NCBI GenBank assembly: GCA_045616685.1
Contig: JAZLHF010000018.1
Location: 1 to 47,161, forward strand
Source of the DNA: UBA1764 sp045616685
GTDB taxonomy: Bacteria > Bacillota > Clostridia > Peptostreptococcales > Anaerovoracaceae
DNA length: 47,161 nucleotides
Direction: 5' to 3'
Both the position numbers and the translations under genes were made by a program. Positions 33,899-41,565 of the stretch are shown here, piece after piece (within the stretch, counting starts at the first letter, position 1; the number at the start of each line of letters is the position of its first letter). The notes below the pieces were generated by a model. It made no database searches. It had not been told where the DNA came from and saw nothing but the letters and a program-made list of their open reading frames with translations.

Positions 33899-35152
33899 TC
33901 ATATTTGACTTTGCAAATCACTTGCTTTCTTAACTCTTCTTGCTTCTTTTGCTCTTTCATAAAATTCAGCTGTAGCTGTGAAGATTACATCACCGCTGGA
34001 GTTAAGAGCTGTTTCTATAGAATCTTGAATTACGCCAATGATGAATCCAACTGCTACAACTTCCATGGCAACATCGTTGTTAATCCCCATAAGTGAGCAT
34101 GCCATTGGGATAAGAAGAAGTGATCCTCCAGCAACTCCAGAAGCACCGCATGCGCCAAGTGTGGCAACAATACTTAGAACGATTGCAAGTCCAAGAGGAA
34201 TATGAACCCCAAGAGTGTTGGCTGCGGCTAAGGACATAATTGTAATTGTGATTGCAGCACCGTCCATATTGATTGTTGAACCAAGAGGAATTGATACTGA
34301 ATAAAAATCTTTATCAATACCAAGTTCTTCGCAAAGCTGCATATTAACTGGAATGTTAGCAGCAGAACTTCTTGTAAAGAATGCAGGAATGCCACTTGTC
34401 TTTAAACATTTTAAAACGAGAGGATATGAATTTTTTCTTAAGATAAGAGCAACAAGTAGTGGATTAACAATAAATGCAGTTGCAAGCATTGTACCAACAA
34501 GAAGCGCAATAAGCTGTCCATAGTTTGCAAATACGCTAAGTCCGTTTTCCGCAATATTTGTGTACATGATTCCTAAAATACCAATAGGAGCGAACTGAAT
34601 AATCCAAGCTACAACATTTGATACTGCTTCAGCTAAATCTGCAATGACGTTAAGCGTGCTTTCTTTTGCGACAAGCTTAAGAGCAAAGCCAAGTACTACC
34701 GCCCAAAATAGAATTCCGAGATAGTTAGCATTAACGACTGCTGCAACCGGATTTTGAACAATATTAACAAGGAGTGTCTCAAATATTTCCTGAAGTCCGC
34801 TTGGAGCACTTCCCGTTGCAGCTTCTGGAAGAATAACGGTAACAGGGAAAATCTTACTTGCAAATACCGCTACAATTGCAGCTACAAGTGTTGATAACAT
34901 ATAAAGGATAATAACTATTTTAAATCTTGAACCAATTCCACCACCAGAACCAGCAATAGAAGAACAAACCAGAAGAAGTACTAAGATTGGAGCAACCGCT
35001 TTTAATGCACCAATAAAGATTGTTCCTGGGATGCCAATAAACGAACTGTTAGGGAAAAGAATTCCAAGTATAGCCCCAATAACAAGGCCAATAACAATCT
35101 TAAGAATAAGACTACTTCCAGTCCACTTCTTAATTAAACTTTTTCTTTCCAT
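33899..35152 (-). CDS. sstT: Serine/threonine:sodium symporter
   Basis: Sodium:dicarboxylate-symporter family (DAACS), SstT branch, 417 residues. The N-terminus SSLILKIVIGLVIGAILGILFP and the re-entrant signature PLGSTINMDGAAITIT are characteristic, as is AACGASGVAGGS-type sequence in the substrate-binding hairpin. It imports Ser/Thr with Na+. It fits an organism that ferments amino acids. The ribosome site is weak and no clear promoter was found. Confidence 0.93.
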   Translation of the reverse strand: MERKSLIKKWTGSSLILKIVIGLVIGAILGILFPNSSFIGIPGTIFIGALKAVAPILVLLLVCSSIAGSGGGIGSRFKIVIILYMLSTLVAAIVAVFASKIFPVTVILPEAATGSAPSGLQEIFETLLVNIVQNPVAAVVNANYLGILFWAVVLGFALKLVAKESTLNVIADLAEAVSNVVAWIIQFAPIGILGIMYTNIAENGLSVFANYGQLIALLVGTMLATAFIVNPLLVALILRKNSYPLVLKCLKTSGIPAFFTRSSAANIPVNMQLCEELGIDKDFYSVSIPLGSTINMDGAAITITIMSLAAANTLGVHIPLGLAIVLSIVATLGACGASGVAGGSLLLIPMACSLMGINNDVAMEVVAVGFIIGVIQDSIETALNSSGDVIFTATAEFYERAKEARRVKKASDLQSQI

Positions 35153-35243
35153 TAAAATTCCACTTTATTAAAATATCTAGTAGCACCTAAAATAACCGAT
35201 AGAATTGCATCCCATCAAAAGTAGATTTCTATTAGTATCGTGC

Positions 35244-36641
35244 CTAAGCGGCAGCCGGACCGTACTTCGAAGAAAGAACAGCCTCAGCCTCTTCTTTAGA
35301 GATTTCGCCGTTATTATATCGAGCCATAACCTGAACATCATTTGCTCTAAGTTTATAGAAAAGTTTAAGAACTATTATACCGATTACAAAGCCTGCAGCT
35401 GGAACAAGATTGAATAATGCCCAGACTCCAGAATCAACACCAACAGGCTGAATAGCATTTTCCCCTTCAACAAATCCGATTGTTGCAAGGGAGATAAGAA
35501 TAACCTCATCAATCATTGCATTCTTAAGTTTTGCAACAAAGCACTGCAAACTAAATGTTATTCCAGCAGCTCTTGTACCACTCTTGTAAGTACCATACTC
35601 TACAGTATCAGCGATGAGCATATAAATAATTACCTGCCAAAAACCAATTCCTGTACACTTAAGTGTAATAAAAATAAGCGCAAGAACAAAATTCTGGTAT
35701 CCAACAAAATATGTGATGACATCCAGTACAACTGCGAAGGCACAACCAACACACAGGATATCATACTTATCAAATTTTCTAGAAAGAGCTGGCACTAACG
35801 CTGAAACAACGATGATAGCAACAGCGGCTCCGGCAGTAACAATTGTTGCTGCGCTTTCTTTGCCAAAACAAATTCTAGCAAGCCTGATTGCCATTGTCTG
35901 CTCTACGCTTGCCGTTCCAAGAATAAGCATTGCTACTAAAGCTGCAATTAAATACCTATTTGTCTTTAAGTAATTAAGCATTTCCTTAAAGCTTGGATCA
36001 CTCTCTTTAGCAGTAGTTACAACATGACGTTCTTTTGCAGTAAATATCAAAGGAATCATCATTGCTACAGAAACAATTGCAAATACAGCTGCTGATAAAG
36101 CCCAACCAAGATGCGGTCTAATCATAGGAATTAAAAGAACCGCAAGGACCCCACCAATCATTGAGAATAGTTTATTCTTAGCAATGATATCTGTTCTTTC
36201 AGAAACATTACTTGTAACTACTGTTGTTAATGCAAATACCGGAGTATCCTGAATTGTATATGCGGCATCAAAGCAAATATAAGCAATGATGAACCAAATT
36301 ATCTTGGCTGATTTTGCCAGACTTGCAGGAATCGCAAACAAAAGAATTAAGCTAAGACAAATTGCTGATGTGCCAATTTTAATCCATGGAATATACTTTA
36401 GGCCATTCTTGAACTTTGTTTTATCAACAAGATATCCAAACAAAACATCATTAACTGCATCCCAAAGTTTCGGCACAAGAAGAATTGCCGCAGCCGTAAC
36501 CGCGTCAATTCCAATATCAGTTAAGAATGTCCCGAGAACTCCAAAGAATCCCCAAATGAGGTTCTGTCCTAAATAGTAAAGAGCAAAACTTGCACTCTCT
36601 TTTCTTTCACATTGATATCCAGGTTTTAATATCTTACTCAT
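35244..36641 (-). CDS. GPH-type (MFS superfamily) sugar/cation symporter
   Basis: 465 residues with twelve hydrophobic helices. ALYYLGQNLIWGFFGVLGTFLTDIGI and the DAVNDVLFGYLVDKTKFKNG loop match the glycoside-pentoside-hexuronide:cation symporter family. MADTVEYGTYKSGTRAAGITFSL-type sequence in helix 8-9 is also typical; here it reads IADTVEYGTYKSGTRA. The substrate cannot be told, as no glycosidase is adjacent. The gene starts 8 nt after aroA with an AGGGGAC site, so they are probably co-transcribed. Confidence 0.9.
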   Translation of the reverse strand: MSKILKPGYQCERKESASFALYYLGQNLIWGFFGVLGTFLTDIGIDAVTAAAILLVPKLWDAVNDVLFGYLVDKTKFKNGLKYIPWIKIGTSAICLSLILLFAIPASLAKSAKIIWFIIAYICFDAAYTIQDTPVFALTTVVTSNVSERTDIIAKNKLFSMIGGVLAVLLIPMIRPHLGWALSAAVFAIVSVAMMIPLIFTAKERHVVTTAKESDPSFKEMLNYLKTNRYLIAALVAMLILGTASVEQTMAIRLARICFGKESAATIVTAGAAVAIIVVSALVPALSRKFDKYDILCVGCAFAVVLDVITYFVGYQNFVLALIFITLKCTGIGFWQVIIYMLIADTVEYGTYKSGTRAAGITFSLQCFVAKLKNAMIDEVILISLATIGFVEGENAIQPVGVDSGVWALFNLVPAAGFVIGIIVLKLFYKLRANDVQVMARYNNGEISKEEAEAVLSSKYGPAAA

Positions 36642-36649
36642 ACTGTCCC

Positions 36650-37912
36650 CTATTCAATAATTTCGAACTTGCCACCGAGCAATTCGTAATCATGCAAGAA
36701 ATCTCTGTAAATCTTATCTGCACCATGTTCATCTTTTATAATCAAAGGATTCTTAAATGAAACAGCTGCAATTGCCATAGACATGAATACCCAAGGATCA
36801 TCTAAAGTATCAACCACCATGTCCTCTGGGTAATCCACACCATCTTTTCCAGTAATAGTGTATCCTTCGAGATTATCTTCATAAGTTACTCCATACTGTT
36901 CACAGCACATTCCAATACTTTTAAGTCTATTTGTTTCTTTAAACTTGAGCTGCGGCACACCATCAATATGGATTGTGCCACCACGCGCAATAGCCAATGC
37001 GCCAAATAGAGTTGCAAGATTTGGACAATCACTTGCATCAACGCTAATCTCTTTAAAGTCCTGTGATAAGAATGGGAAGAATGCTTGAACATCTCTATAC
37101 TTTTGAACTGAAGTTCTAGGCAGATCTGTAACTGATACGCTTCCGCCCTTTAATGCACATGATGCTCCGGCCGTAGTCCACATTGTAGCAAGCCCCCAGT
37201 CATTTTCACATACAACCTTCTTAGGAGCCTTGAAATACTGCTGCCCAGGAATAAAGTAGCCATCTTCGCGTTCTTCAATCCTTACTTGGAAGAGATTAAG
37301 TGCCTGAAGCGTTAAATCAATAAATGACTTGTCTTTTATAGGTGATGTAAGCTTAATATAACTGTCGTTCTTAGCCACTGGAAGCGTAGTAAGAAGCGCA
37401 CAGATATTCTGAGAACTTTCGTCCCCGTCTATTTCATATTCTCCGCCAATCATTCTGCCATCTAAATGAAGCGGAAATGAGAAGCTGCTAAAGTTTGCAC
37501 CTCTTAAAGCCATTCTGCTTGTAAGCATTACCTGAGACCGACGTGTAAGAGTTCCTTCGGCTCTGCAATTTGCTGGGATTCCAAGTACTGCACAGATTGC
37601 GGCAATGTAGCGAGCAGTTGTTGCACTTTCCCTGAAATTAAATTCCATAGTCTTAAGTGTTGCAGTTTTTGGGAAAGGCTCTATTTTGAGAGAGTACTTA
37701 TCTCCAGGATTTTTTCCGCCTTTAGTATCAATCTTGCAACCAAGCTGTCTAAGGCAATCAATTGCTGTGTCTAAATCATCACAAGCTGGTAAGTTTTCAA
37801 TTCTTGTCGGTGTTGAGGCCATAGCAGCGGCAAATAACAATCTAAGTGCATGTCCTTTTGATGCCGGAGCCTTTAATGAGCCATCTAAAACCGATGGGTA
37901 AAATTTAATCAT
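36650..37912 (-). CDS. aroA: EPSP synthase-family protein, divergent
   Basis: EPSP synthase fold, 420 residues. Retained features: APASKGHALR (Lys and Arg of the PxSKS motif, Ser replaced by Gly), RESATTARY, GTLTRRS, DESSQ, KFKETNRL and the late DKIYRDF lysine. The usual GDHRxAM motif, whose Arg contacts PEP, is replaced by DDPWVFM (R to W). No other shikimate gene is near. It could be a fast-evolving AroA or a paralogue with a different enolpyruvyl reaction. The promoter has an extended -10 and a GGAG ribosome site. Confidence 0.8.
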   Translation of the reverse strand: MIKFYPSVLDGSLKAPASKGHALRLLFAAAMASTPTRIENLPACDDLDTAIDCLRQLGCKIDTKGGKNPGDKYSLKIEPFPKTATLKTMEFNFRESATTARYIAAICAVLGIPANCRAEGTLTRRSQVMLTSRMALRGANFSSFSFPLHLDGRMIGGEYEIDGDESSQNICALLTTLPVAKNDSYIKLTSPIKDKSFIDLTLQALNLFQVRIEEREDGYFIPGQQYFKAPKKVVCENDWGLATMWTTAGASCALKGGSVSVTDLPRTSVQKYRDVQAFFPFLSQDFKEISVDASDCPNLATLFGALAIARGGTIHIDGVPQLKFKETNRLKSIGMCCEQYGVTYEDNLEGYTITGKDGVDYPEDMVVDTLDDPWVFMSMAIAAVSFKNPLIIKDEHGADKIYRDFLHDYELLGGKFEIIE

Positions 37913-37934
37913 ATCTAATTCTCCATACAGAGCA

Positions 37935-37943
37935 ATTATACCA
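37935..37943 (-). promoter_or_regulatory. aroA extended -10 promoter
   Basis: Minus strand TGG-TATAAT. With the plus-strand box at 37951-37959 it forms a perfect 9-bp inverted repeat. Confidence 0.55.
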
Positions 37944-37950
37944 TATTTTG

Positions 37951-37959
37951 TGGTATAAT
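37951..37959 (+). promoter_or_regulatory. Extended -10 promoter of the TSCPD gene
   Basis: Plus strand TGG-TATAAT, 36 nt before the ATG. It mirrors the aroA -10 box 7 nt away. Confidence 0.55.
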
Positions 37960-37995
37960 TTAGACAAAATTAGGTGATTTAAGGAGAGCTTATTT

Positions 37996-38253
37996 ATGAA
38001 TTTTAATTATCAAACACAAGGCGTATGCTCCAAATACATAGATTTTGAATTAGCAAATGACGGAACTGTCCACAATGTTGTTTATACAGGTGGATGCAAT
38101 GGAAATCTTAAAGCCATAAGCAAACTTGTTGAAGGCATGCCTGCAGAGCAAGTCATTGAACTTCTTAAAGGCAACACCTGCGGAATGAAAAAGACAAGTT
38201 GCGCAGATCAGCTCGCTCTCGCCCTTGAAGAGGCAAAGCAGCATCTCAAATAG
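37996..38253 (+). CDS. TSCPD-domain protein, small cysteine protein
   Basis: 85 residues. Similar to the stand-alone TSCPD family, related to the C-terminal domain of class II ribonucleotide reductases. Conserved cysteines occur in QGVCSKYI, GGCNGNLKAIS, GNTCGMKKTSCADQLA. The ATG follows AAGGAGAG. Function is unknown; the cysteines suggest metal binding or redox. The gene is read alone before tRNA-Ser. Confidence 0.88.
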   Translation: MNFNYQTQGVCSKYIDFELANDGTVHNVVYTGGCNGNLKAISKLVEGMPAEQVIELLKGNTCGMKKTSCADQLALALEEAKQHLK

Positions 38254-38255
38254 TC

Positions 38256-38284
38256 TTGCAATTTATGCACTTCTAATGTAAACT
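38256..38284 (+). promoter_or_regulatory. Putative tRNA-Ser promoter
   Basis: TTGCAA (38256-38261), 17-nt spacer, TAAACT (38279-38284). The predicted start coincides with the base of the hairpin at 38290-38311. Confidence 0.45.
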
Positions 38285-38289
38285 ATCAA

Positions 38290-38311
38290 GGTGCGTTAGC
38301 AATAACGCACC
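38290..38311 (+). repeat. Hairpin with GCAA tetraloop before tRNA-Ser
   Basis: Perfect 9-bp stem GGTGCGTTA / TAACGCACC closed by a GNRA-type GCAA loop, 28 nt before the tRNA. No T tract follows directly, so it is a poor terminator. It may be a processing or stability element in the pre-tRNA leader, or a weak terminator of the TSCPD gene. Confidence 0.5.
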
Positions 38312-38338
38312 AACTTAATACTTTTAGCAACTAAGCAC

Positions 38339-38426
38339 GGAGGATTGACCGAGTGGCTAAGGAGCTCGCCTGGAAAGCGAGTAGGGCTTAACGGCCTCGT
38401 GGGTTCGAGTCCCATGTCCTCCGCCA
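38339..38426 (+). tRNA. tRNA-Ser (anticodon GGA)
   Basis: 88-nt class II tRNA with encoded CCA. Acceptor GGAGGAT pairs with GTCCTCC. Anticodon stem CTCGC/GCGAG with loop CTGGAAA gives GGA. A long variable arm (TAGGGCTTAACGGCCTC) is typical of serine. A terminator hairpin follows at once. Confidence 0.95.
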
Positions 38427-38429
38427 AAT

Positions 38430-38464
38430 AAGGTAGTAGATTTTGATAAAAAGTCTGCTACCTT
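38430..38464 (+). terminator. Terminator after tRNA-Ser
   Basis: 11-bp stem with one wobble (arms 38430-38440 and 38454-38464), followed by TTT. The -35 box of the next gene begins 6 nt later. Confidence 0.8.
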
Positions 38465-38469
38465 TTTCA

Positions 38470-38498
38470 TTGATATACTATTTAAAGTTCTATATAAT
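38470..38498 (+). promoter_or_regulatory. Promoter of the Ntn-hydrolase lipoprotein gene
   Basis: TTGATA (38470-38475), 17-nt spacer, TATAAT (38493-38498). The leader is about 63 nt and the ribosome site (AAAGAGA) is weak. Confidence 0.7.
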
Positions 38499-38568
38499 GA
38501 AAGAGTTCATATATAATTGTTTTATTAATTAATGTGATATAAGAATAGACAGAAAGAGAAATTATTTT

Positions 38569-39960
38569 ATGAAAGTTAAAAAGATAATCATAGTTTTAAT
38601 GTCCATATTGCTCGCTTCAACATTAGTTGGTTGCAATAGCAAAGAGAAATATACTCAAATTAGTGAGGTTGAAGAAAATAGCCGTATTTTCGAAGTATGC
38701 TATGATCGTGTTGATTATGACTACGGTGATAAGTTTTGGGCTGATAATAACGATAATTGGGGTGGTGGATGCACAGCTGTCAGCAAAGAACTCTCCAATG
38801 GACACCGAATTGTTGGACGAAACATGGATTTAAATATAGCTAATAAAGCTGCATATATTGTAAGGACAAATGCCAGTGAAGGTCGCTATAAAACTATAGG
38901 GCTTGCCTATACTTTCCGTGATTATGCCCCTTTTTATGACGAAGTAAAGGAAAAAGGCATTACGGATGAATTTAAGAATATCCTTCCATTCCTTTGCGAT
39001 GATGTAATGAACGATCAAGGACTTCATATTGAAGTAAACATGAGACACGCTGAATGCGATTTCGCCGGGAATGATCAATTTTCATTACAGGGCACAAATC
39101 CTGATGGCGAAAGAAGAGTTCATATGTTTGAGCTTCCACGATATATTGCCGAACATTGTAAGACTGTTGCCGAAGCAAAAGAATATATCAAGACTTTAGA
39201 TATATACTCAAAAGATGGCTATTGGAATTATTGCTTCATTATTTCAGATAGCACAAAAAGCGGTGAAACCCATACTGCTTTGCTTGAATTCTCTGAAATA
39301 GGATTCCTAGGTGATGTATATAATAATATAGTATCAGATGACGAAAAAGTTTTAGCAGTAAATTGGATTGACGAAGAAGACATATCGAAGATTGATTGGG
39401 TTGGCATCGGACAAAGCAACAAGAGGAAAAGCCTCAAAATTAATGCTGTTGCACAAGCAAACTTTTATCTGAATTGGTGGGCATATCAACGTGAAGATAT
39501 GAAATCAGGTGAAGGAAGATTTTCAACAATTCAATCTCTAATTAATGGTGTTGACAGCACCAGCGAGATGTACGATTTAATGAGAAGGGTTTCTTACTCA
39601 TGGTTTTACACCGATTATGACACTTGCAAAAAATATCATTTCGATCCAAGAAGCGAAAATTTAGGCGAATTCCAAGGTGGCACCTACGACTTCTTATTTG
39701 ACGAAGATTATGAAGATACTATCAAAAAACTTTTCAATATTGCAAGCGGTGAAATTAATGCAATGACTAGAGTTGAAAAGGAAGAAAAAGGTGGTATTTG
39801 GGAATCGACCTTTACCGAAGTTGTTGATGTTACCGAACAAACTATTGAAGTGAGATTCTTTGAAAACGAGGCTTTAAGGTTTAAAATAAACATGGATGGA
39901 ATTGAACACCTCTCTGAATTAGAAGCTCCTGTTTATGATGAACTTCCTCCAATTGAATAG
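38569..39960 (+). CDS. Lipoprotein linear-amide C-N hydrolase (bile-salt hydrolase / penicillin V acylase-like)
   Basis: 463 residues. The signal peptide has a lipobox LVGC (Cys22). The Ntn-hydrolase core begins at GGGCTAV, with Cys68 (codon 38770-38772) as the predicted nucleophile, Arg84 and Asp87 in GRNMD. These 16- and 19-residue spacings equal Cys2, Arg18 and Asp21 of bile salt hydrolase. The family cleaves amide-linked acyl groups, e.g. conjugated bile salts, penicillin V or N-acyl signals. It is predicted on the outer face of the membrane. A 45-residue pro-segment lies between the lipidated Cys and the nucleophile. Substrate unknown. Confidence 0.82.
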   Translation: MKVKKIIIVLMSILLASTLVGCNSKEKYTQISEVEENSRIFEVCYDRVDYDYGDKFWADNNDNWGGGCTAVSKELSNGHRIVGRNMDLNIANKAAYIVRTNASEGRYKTIGLAYTFRDYAPFYDEVKEKGITDEFKNILPFLCDDVMNDQGLHIEVNMRHAECDFAGNDQFSLQGTNPDGERRVHMFELPRYIAEHCKTVAEAKEYIKTLDIYSKDGYWNYCFIISDSTKSGETHTALLEFSEIGFLGDVYNNIVSDDEKVLAVNWIDEEDISKIDWVGIGQSNKRKSLKINAVAQANFYLNWWAYQREDMKSGEGRFSTIQSLINGVDSTSEMYDLMRRVSYSWFYTDYDTCKKYHFDPRSENLGEFQGGTYDFLFDEDYEDTIKKLFNIASGEINAMTRVEKEEKGGIWESTFTEVVDVTEQTIEVRFFENEALRFKINMDGIEHLSELEAPVYDELPPIE

Positions 39961-40000
39961 TAAGTATAATTTGCTATCTAAATAGGTATTTGCCAAATAT

Positions 40001-40624
40001 ATGAGTTTTTCTGCAAATGAAGAACAATTAAATATTACTACTAAAAGGTTAATGCTGTACCCATTATCTAATTCAGAGATTCAGAATATGATTGACACAT
40101 GTTCTGATGAAAAACTTGCTACTGCTTATTCATGTATGCTAGATTCTTGCAGAGCACACCCGAATTTGCACGAATGGTTTGCCCCATGGGCAATTGAGCT
40201 TAAAAGCGAAAAAGCGCAGATAGGCACTCTTGGTTTTAGAGGTCCTGCAAATGATAGCAGGATAGAAATTGGATACGGAATCAACAAAGAATATGAAGGC
40301 CATGGATATACATATGAGGCCGCAGAAGCTCTGATTAATTGGGCATTCAACAATGAAAATATCTTATTTGTTGAAGCTGAAGCTGATGAAAACAACACTG
40401 CATCTATTCATATTCTTGAAAAACTTGGGTTTAAAAAATGCGGATACGGAAAAGAAGGCCCAAGATTTGTAAAAGCAAAACCTGATATGCCGCACATTTC
40501 TATTGGCACATGTCTTGATTTATGCTTAGGACTTGCATTAGGCATACTTATTTTTGATAATAGGATTTTAGGAATGGGGTTAGGACTCGCCATCGGGCTT
40601 TGTTTCAGTTCAGCGAAGAAATAG
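40001..40624 (+). CDS. GNAT N-acetyltransferase with C-terminal membrane hairpin
   Basis: 207 residues. Residues ~10-155 form a RimJ/RimL-type GNAT domain (TTKRLMLYPLS, IEIGYGINKEYEGHGYTYEAAEALINWAF, ENNTASIHILEKLGFKKCG). The acetyl-CoA loop is EGHGYT in place of QGxGxA. The tail (~168-204) is two glycine-rich hydrophobic stretches around a DNR turn, likely a membrane hairpin. It starts 40 nt after the lipoprotein gene with a weak ribosome site. The acceptor substrate is unknown. Confidence 0.85.
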   Translation: MSFSANEEQLNITTKRLMLYPLSNSEIQNMIDTCSDEKLATAYSCMLDSCRAHPNLHEWFAPWAIELKSEKAQIGTLGFRGPANDSRIEIGYGINKEYEGHGYTYEAAEALINWAFNNENILFVEAEADENNTASIHILEKLGFKKCGYGKEGPRFVKAKPDMPHISIGTCLDLCLGLALGILIFDNRILGMGLGLAIGLCFSSAKK

Positions 40625-40648
40625 TATCGCAAGCAAAGGCTTTATATG

Positions 40649-40673
40649 AAAAACAGGGCTACGCCCTGTTTTT
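40649..40673. terminator. Bidirectional terminator between GNAT and PI-PLC genes
   Basis: 11-bp stem AAAAACAGGGC / GCCCTGTTTTT with a 3-nt loop. T runs lie on both strands, serving two convergent genes; the PI-PLC stop codon overlaps its edge. Confidence 0.9.
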
Positions 40674-41565
40674 ATATTTCTAATTTCATTATTCCCTTAG
40701 CATAATTTAAGTTAATTATGTCAGAGCATTTTTGTGCATCAAGAAAGTCCCTCATGATTACGTTGATAGCCTCGAGCTTTTCATGTTTGGCGAGAGACTT
40801 AACATATTCTGTCATCTTATTAACCTGCCTCTTCTCTGCCCGCCACGGTCCCATCAAAATATTCTTTGATGTCAGCTGGCACTGAAGCACAAAGATTGCA
40901 TCACTACCGTTTTTCTGTTTCGTAGATAGTCTATCAAAGTAAATTGGATGGGCCTTTTGAACCAAATTCTCAAAAGTACTGCGGTGAATCTTACCTAAAT
41001 AATAAGAATCTAGGCTAGCGCCTGCCCTTGTACACTCGTTATCATTCCTTAAGAATGTAAAATTATAATTTGAAGCAGTTTCATCACCCCAAAAAATTAT
41101 GCATTTACCTCTAACCTCTTTAAGTGTCAAGCTTCTGATAAATTGAACATCATCCATATTAGATTCGTTCTTAAGTAGCGCATCGCCAAGGATATCACTT
41201 AAAATCGCAGCCACACCTTCCTGACTATCGCCTTTAAAATGCTGGAAATCTAAAATAAGAAATTCTGTTGGATGGTCATTAATAAATTCTTTTATATCAT
41301 TAAGAACTGGTATAAAGTCAACACCATCTGCAATGCTATGAAAGATGACATAATCATCTTTTTTCTTATGCACTCTTAAATCAAAATATCTTGCTCCAAG
41401 AAGAAGTTGTTCTTTTACTGTTCGCTTTTGAGTTTCTGCGCACCAGATTGTTCCAATAGTTGCAGCATCATGACTACCTGGGATTGCAATTTTATTAATT
41501 GCTGTCTCGTCATCAATTGCTATCATCCAAGAATCTAATATTGAATTTAAATTAATATTGCTCAT
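40672..41565 (-). CDS. PI-specific phospholipase C-like protein, no signal peptide
   Basis: 297 residues of the bacterial PI-PLC X-domain family. AIPGSHDAATIG carries the first catalytic His and Asp; GARYFDLRV has the Asp/Arg pair and VIFHS the second catalytic His. DFLDAQKCSD near the end matches the last conserved part. Relatives are secreted, but here the sequence begins MSNINLNSILDSWM with no signal peptide, so a cytoplasmic or leaderless-exported enzyme is indicated. The start overlaps the murA stop (TAATG). Substrate unknown: bacteria of this type rarely make phosphatidylinositol. Confidence 0.82.
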   Translation of the reverse strand: MSNINLNSILDSWMIAIDDETAINKIAIPGSHDAATIGTIWCAETQKRTVKEQLLLGARYFDLRVHKKKDDYVIFHSIADGVDFIPVLNDIKEFINDHPTEFLILDFQHFKGDSQEGVAAILSDILGDALLKNESNMDDVQFIRSLTLKEVRGKCIIFWGDETASNYNFTFLRNDNECTRAGASLDSYYLGKIHRSTFENLVQKAHPIYFDRLSTKQKNGSDAIFVLQCQLTSKNILMGPWRAEKRQVNKMTEYVKSLAKHEKLEAINVIMRDFLDAQKCSDIINLNYAKGIMKLEI

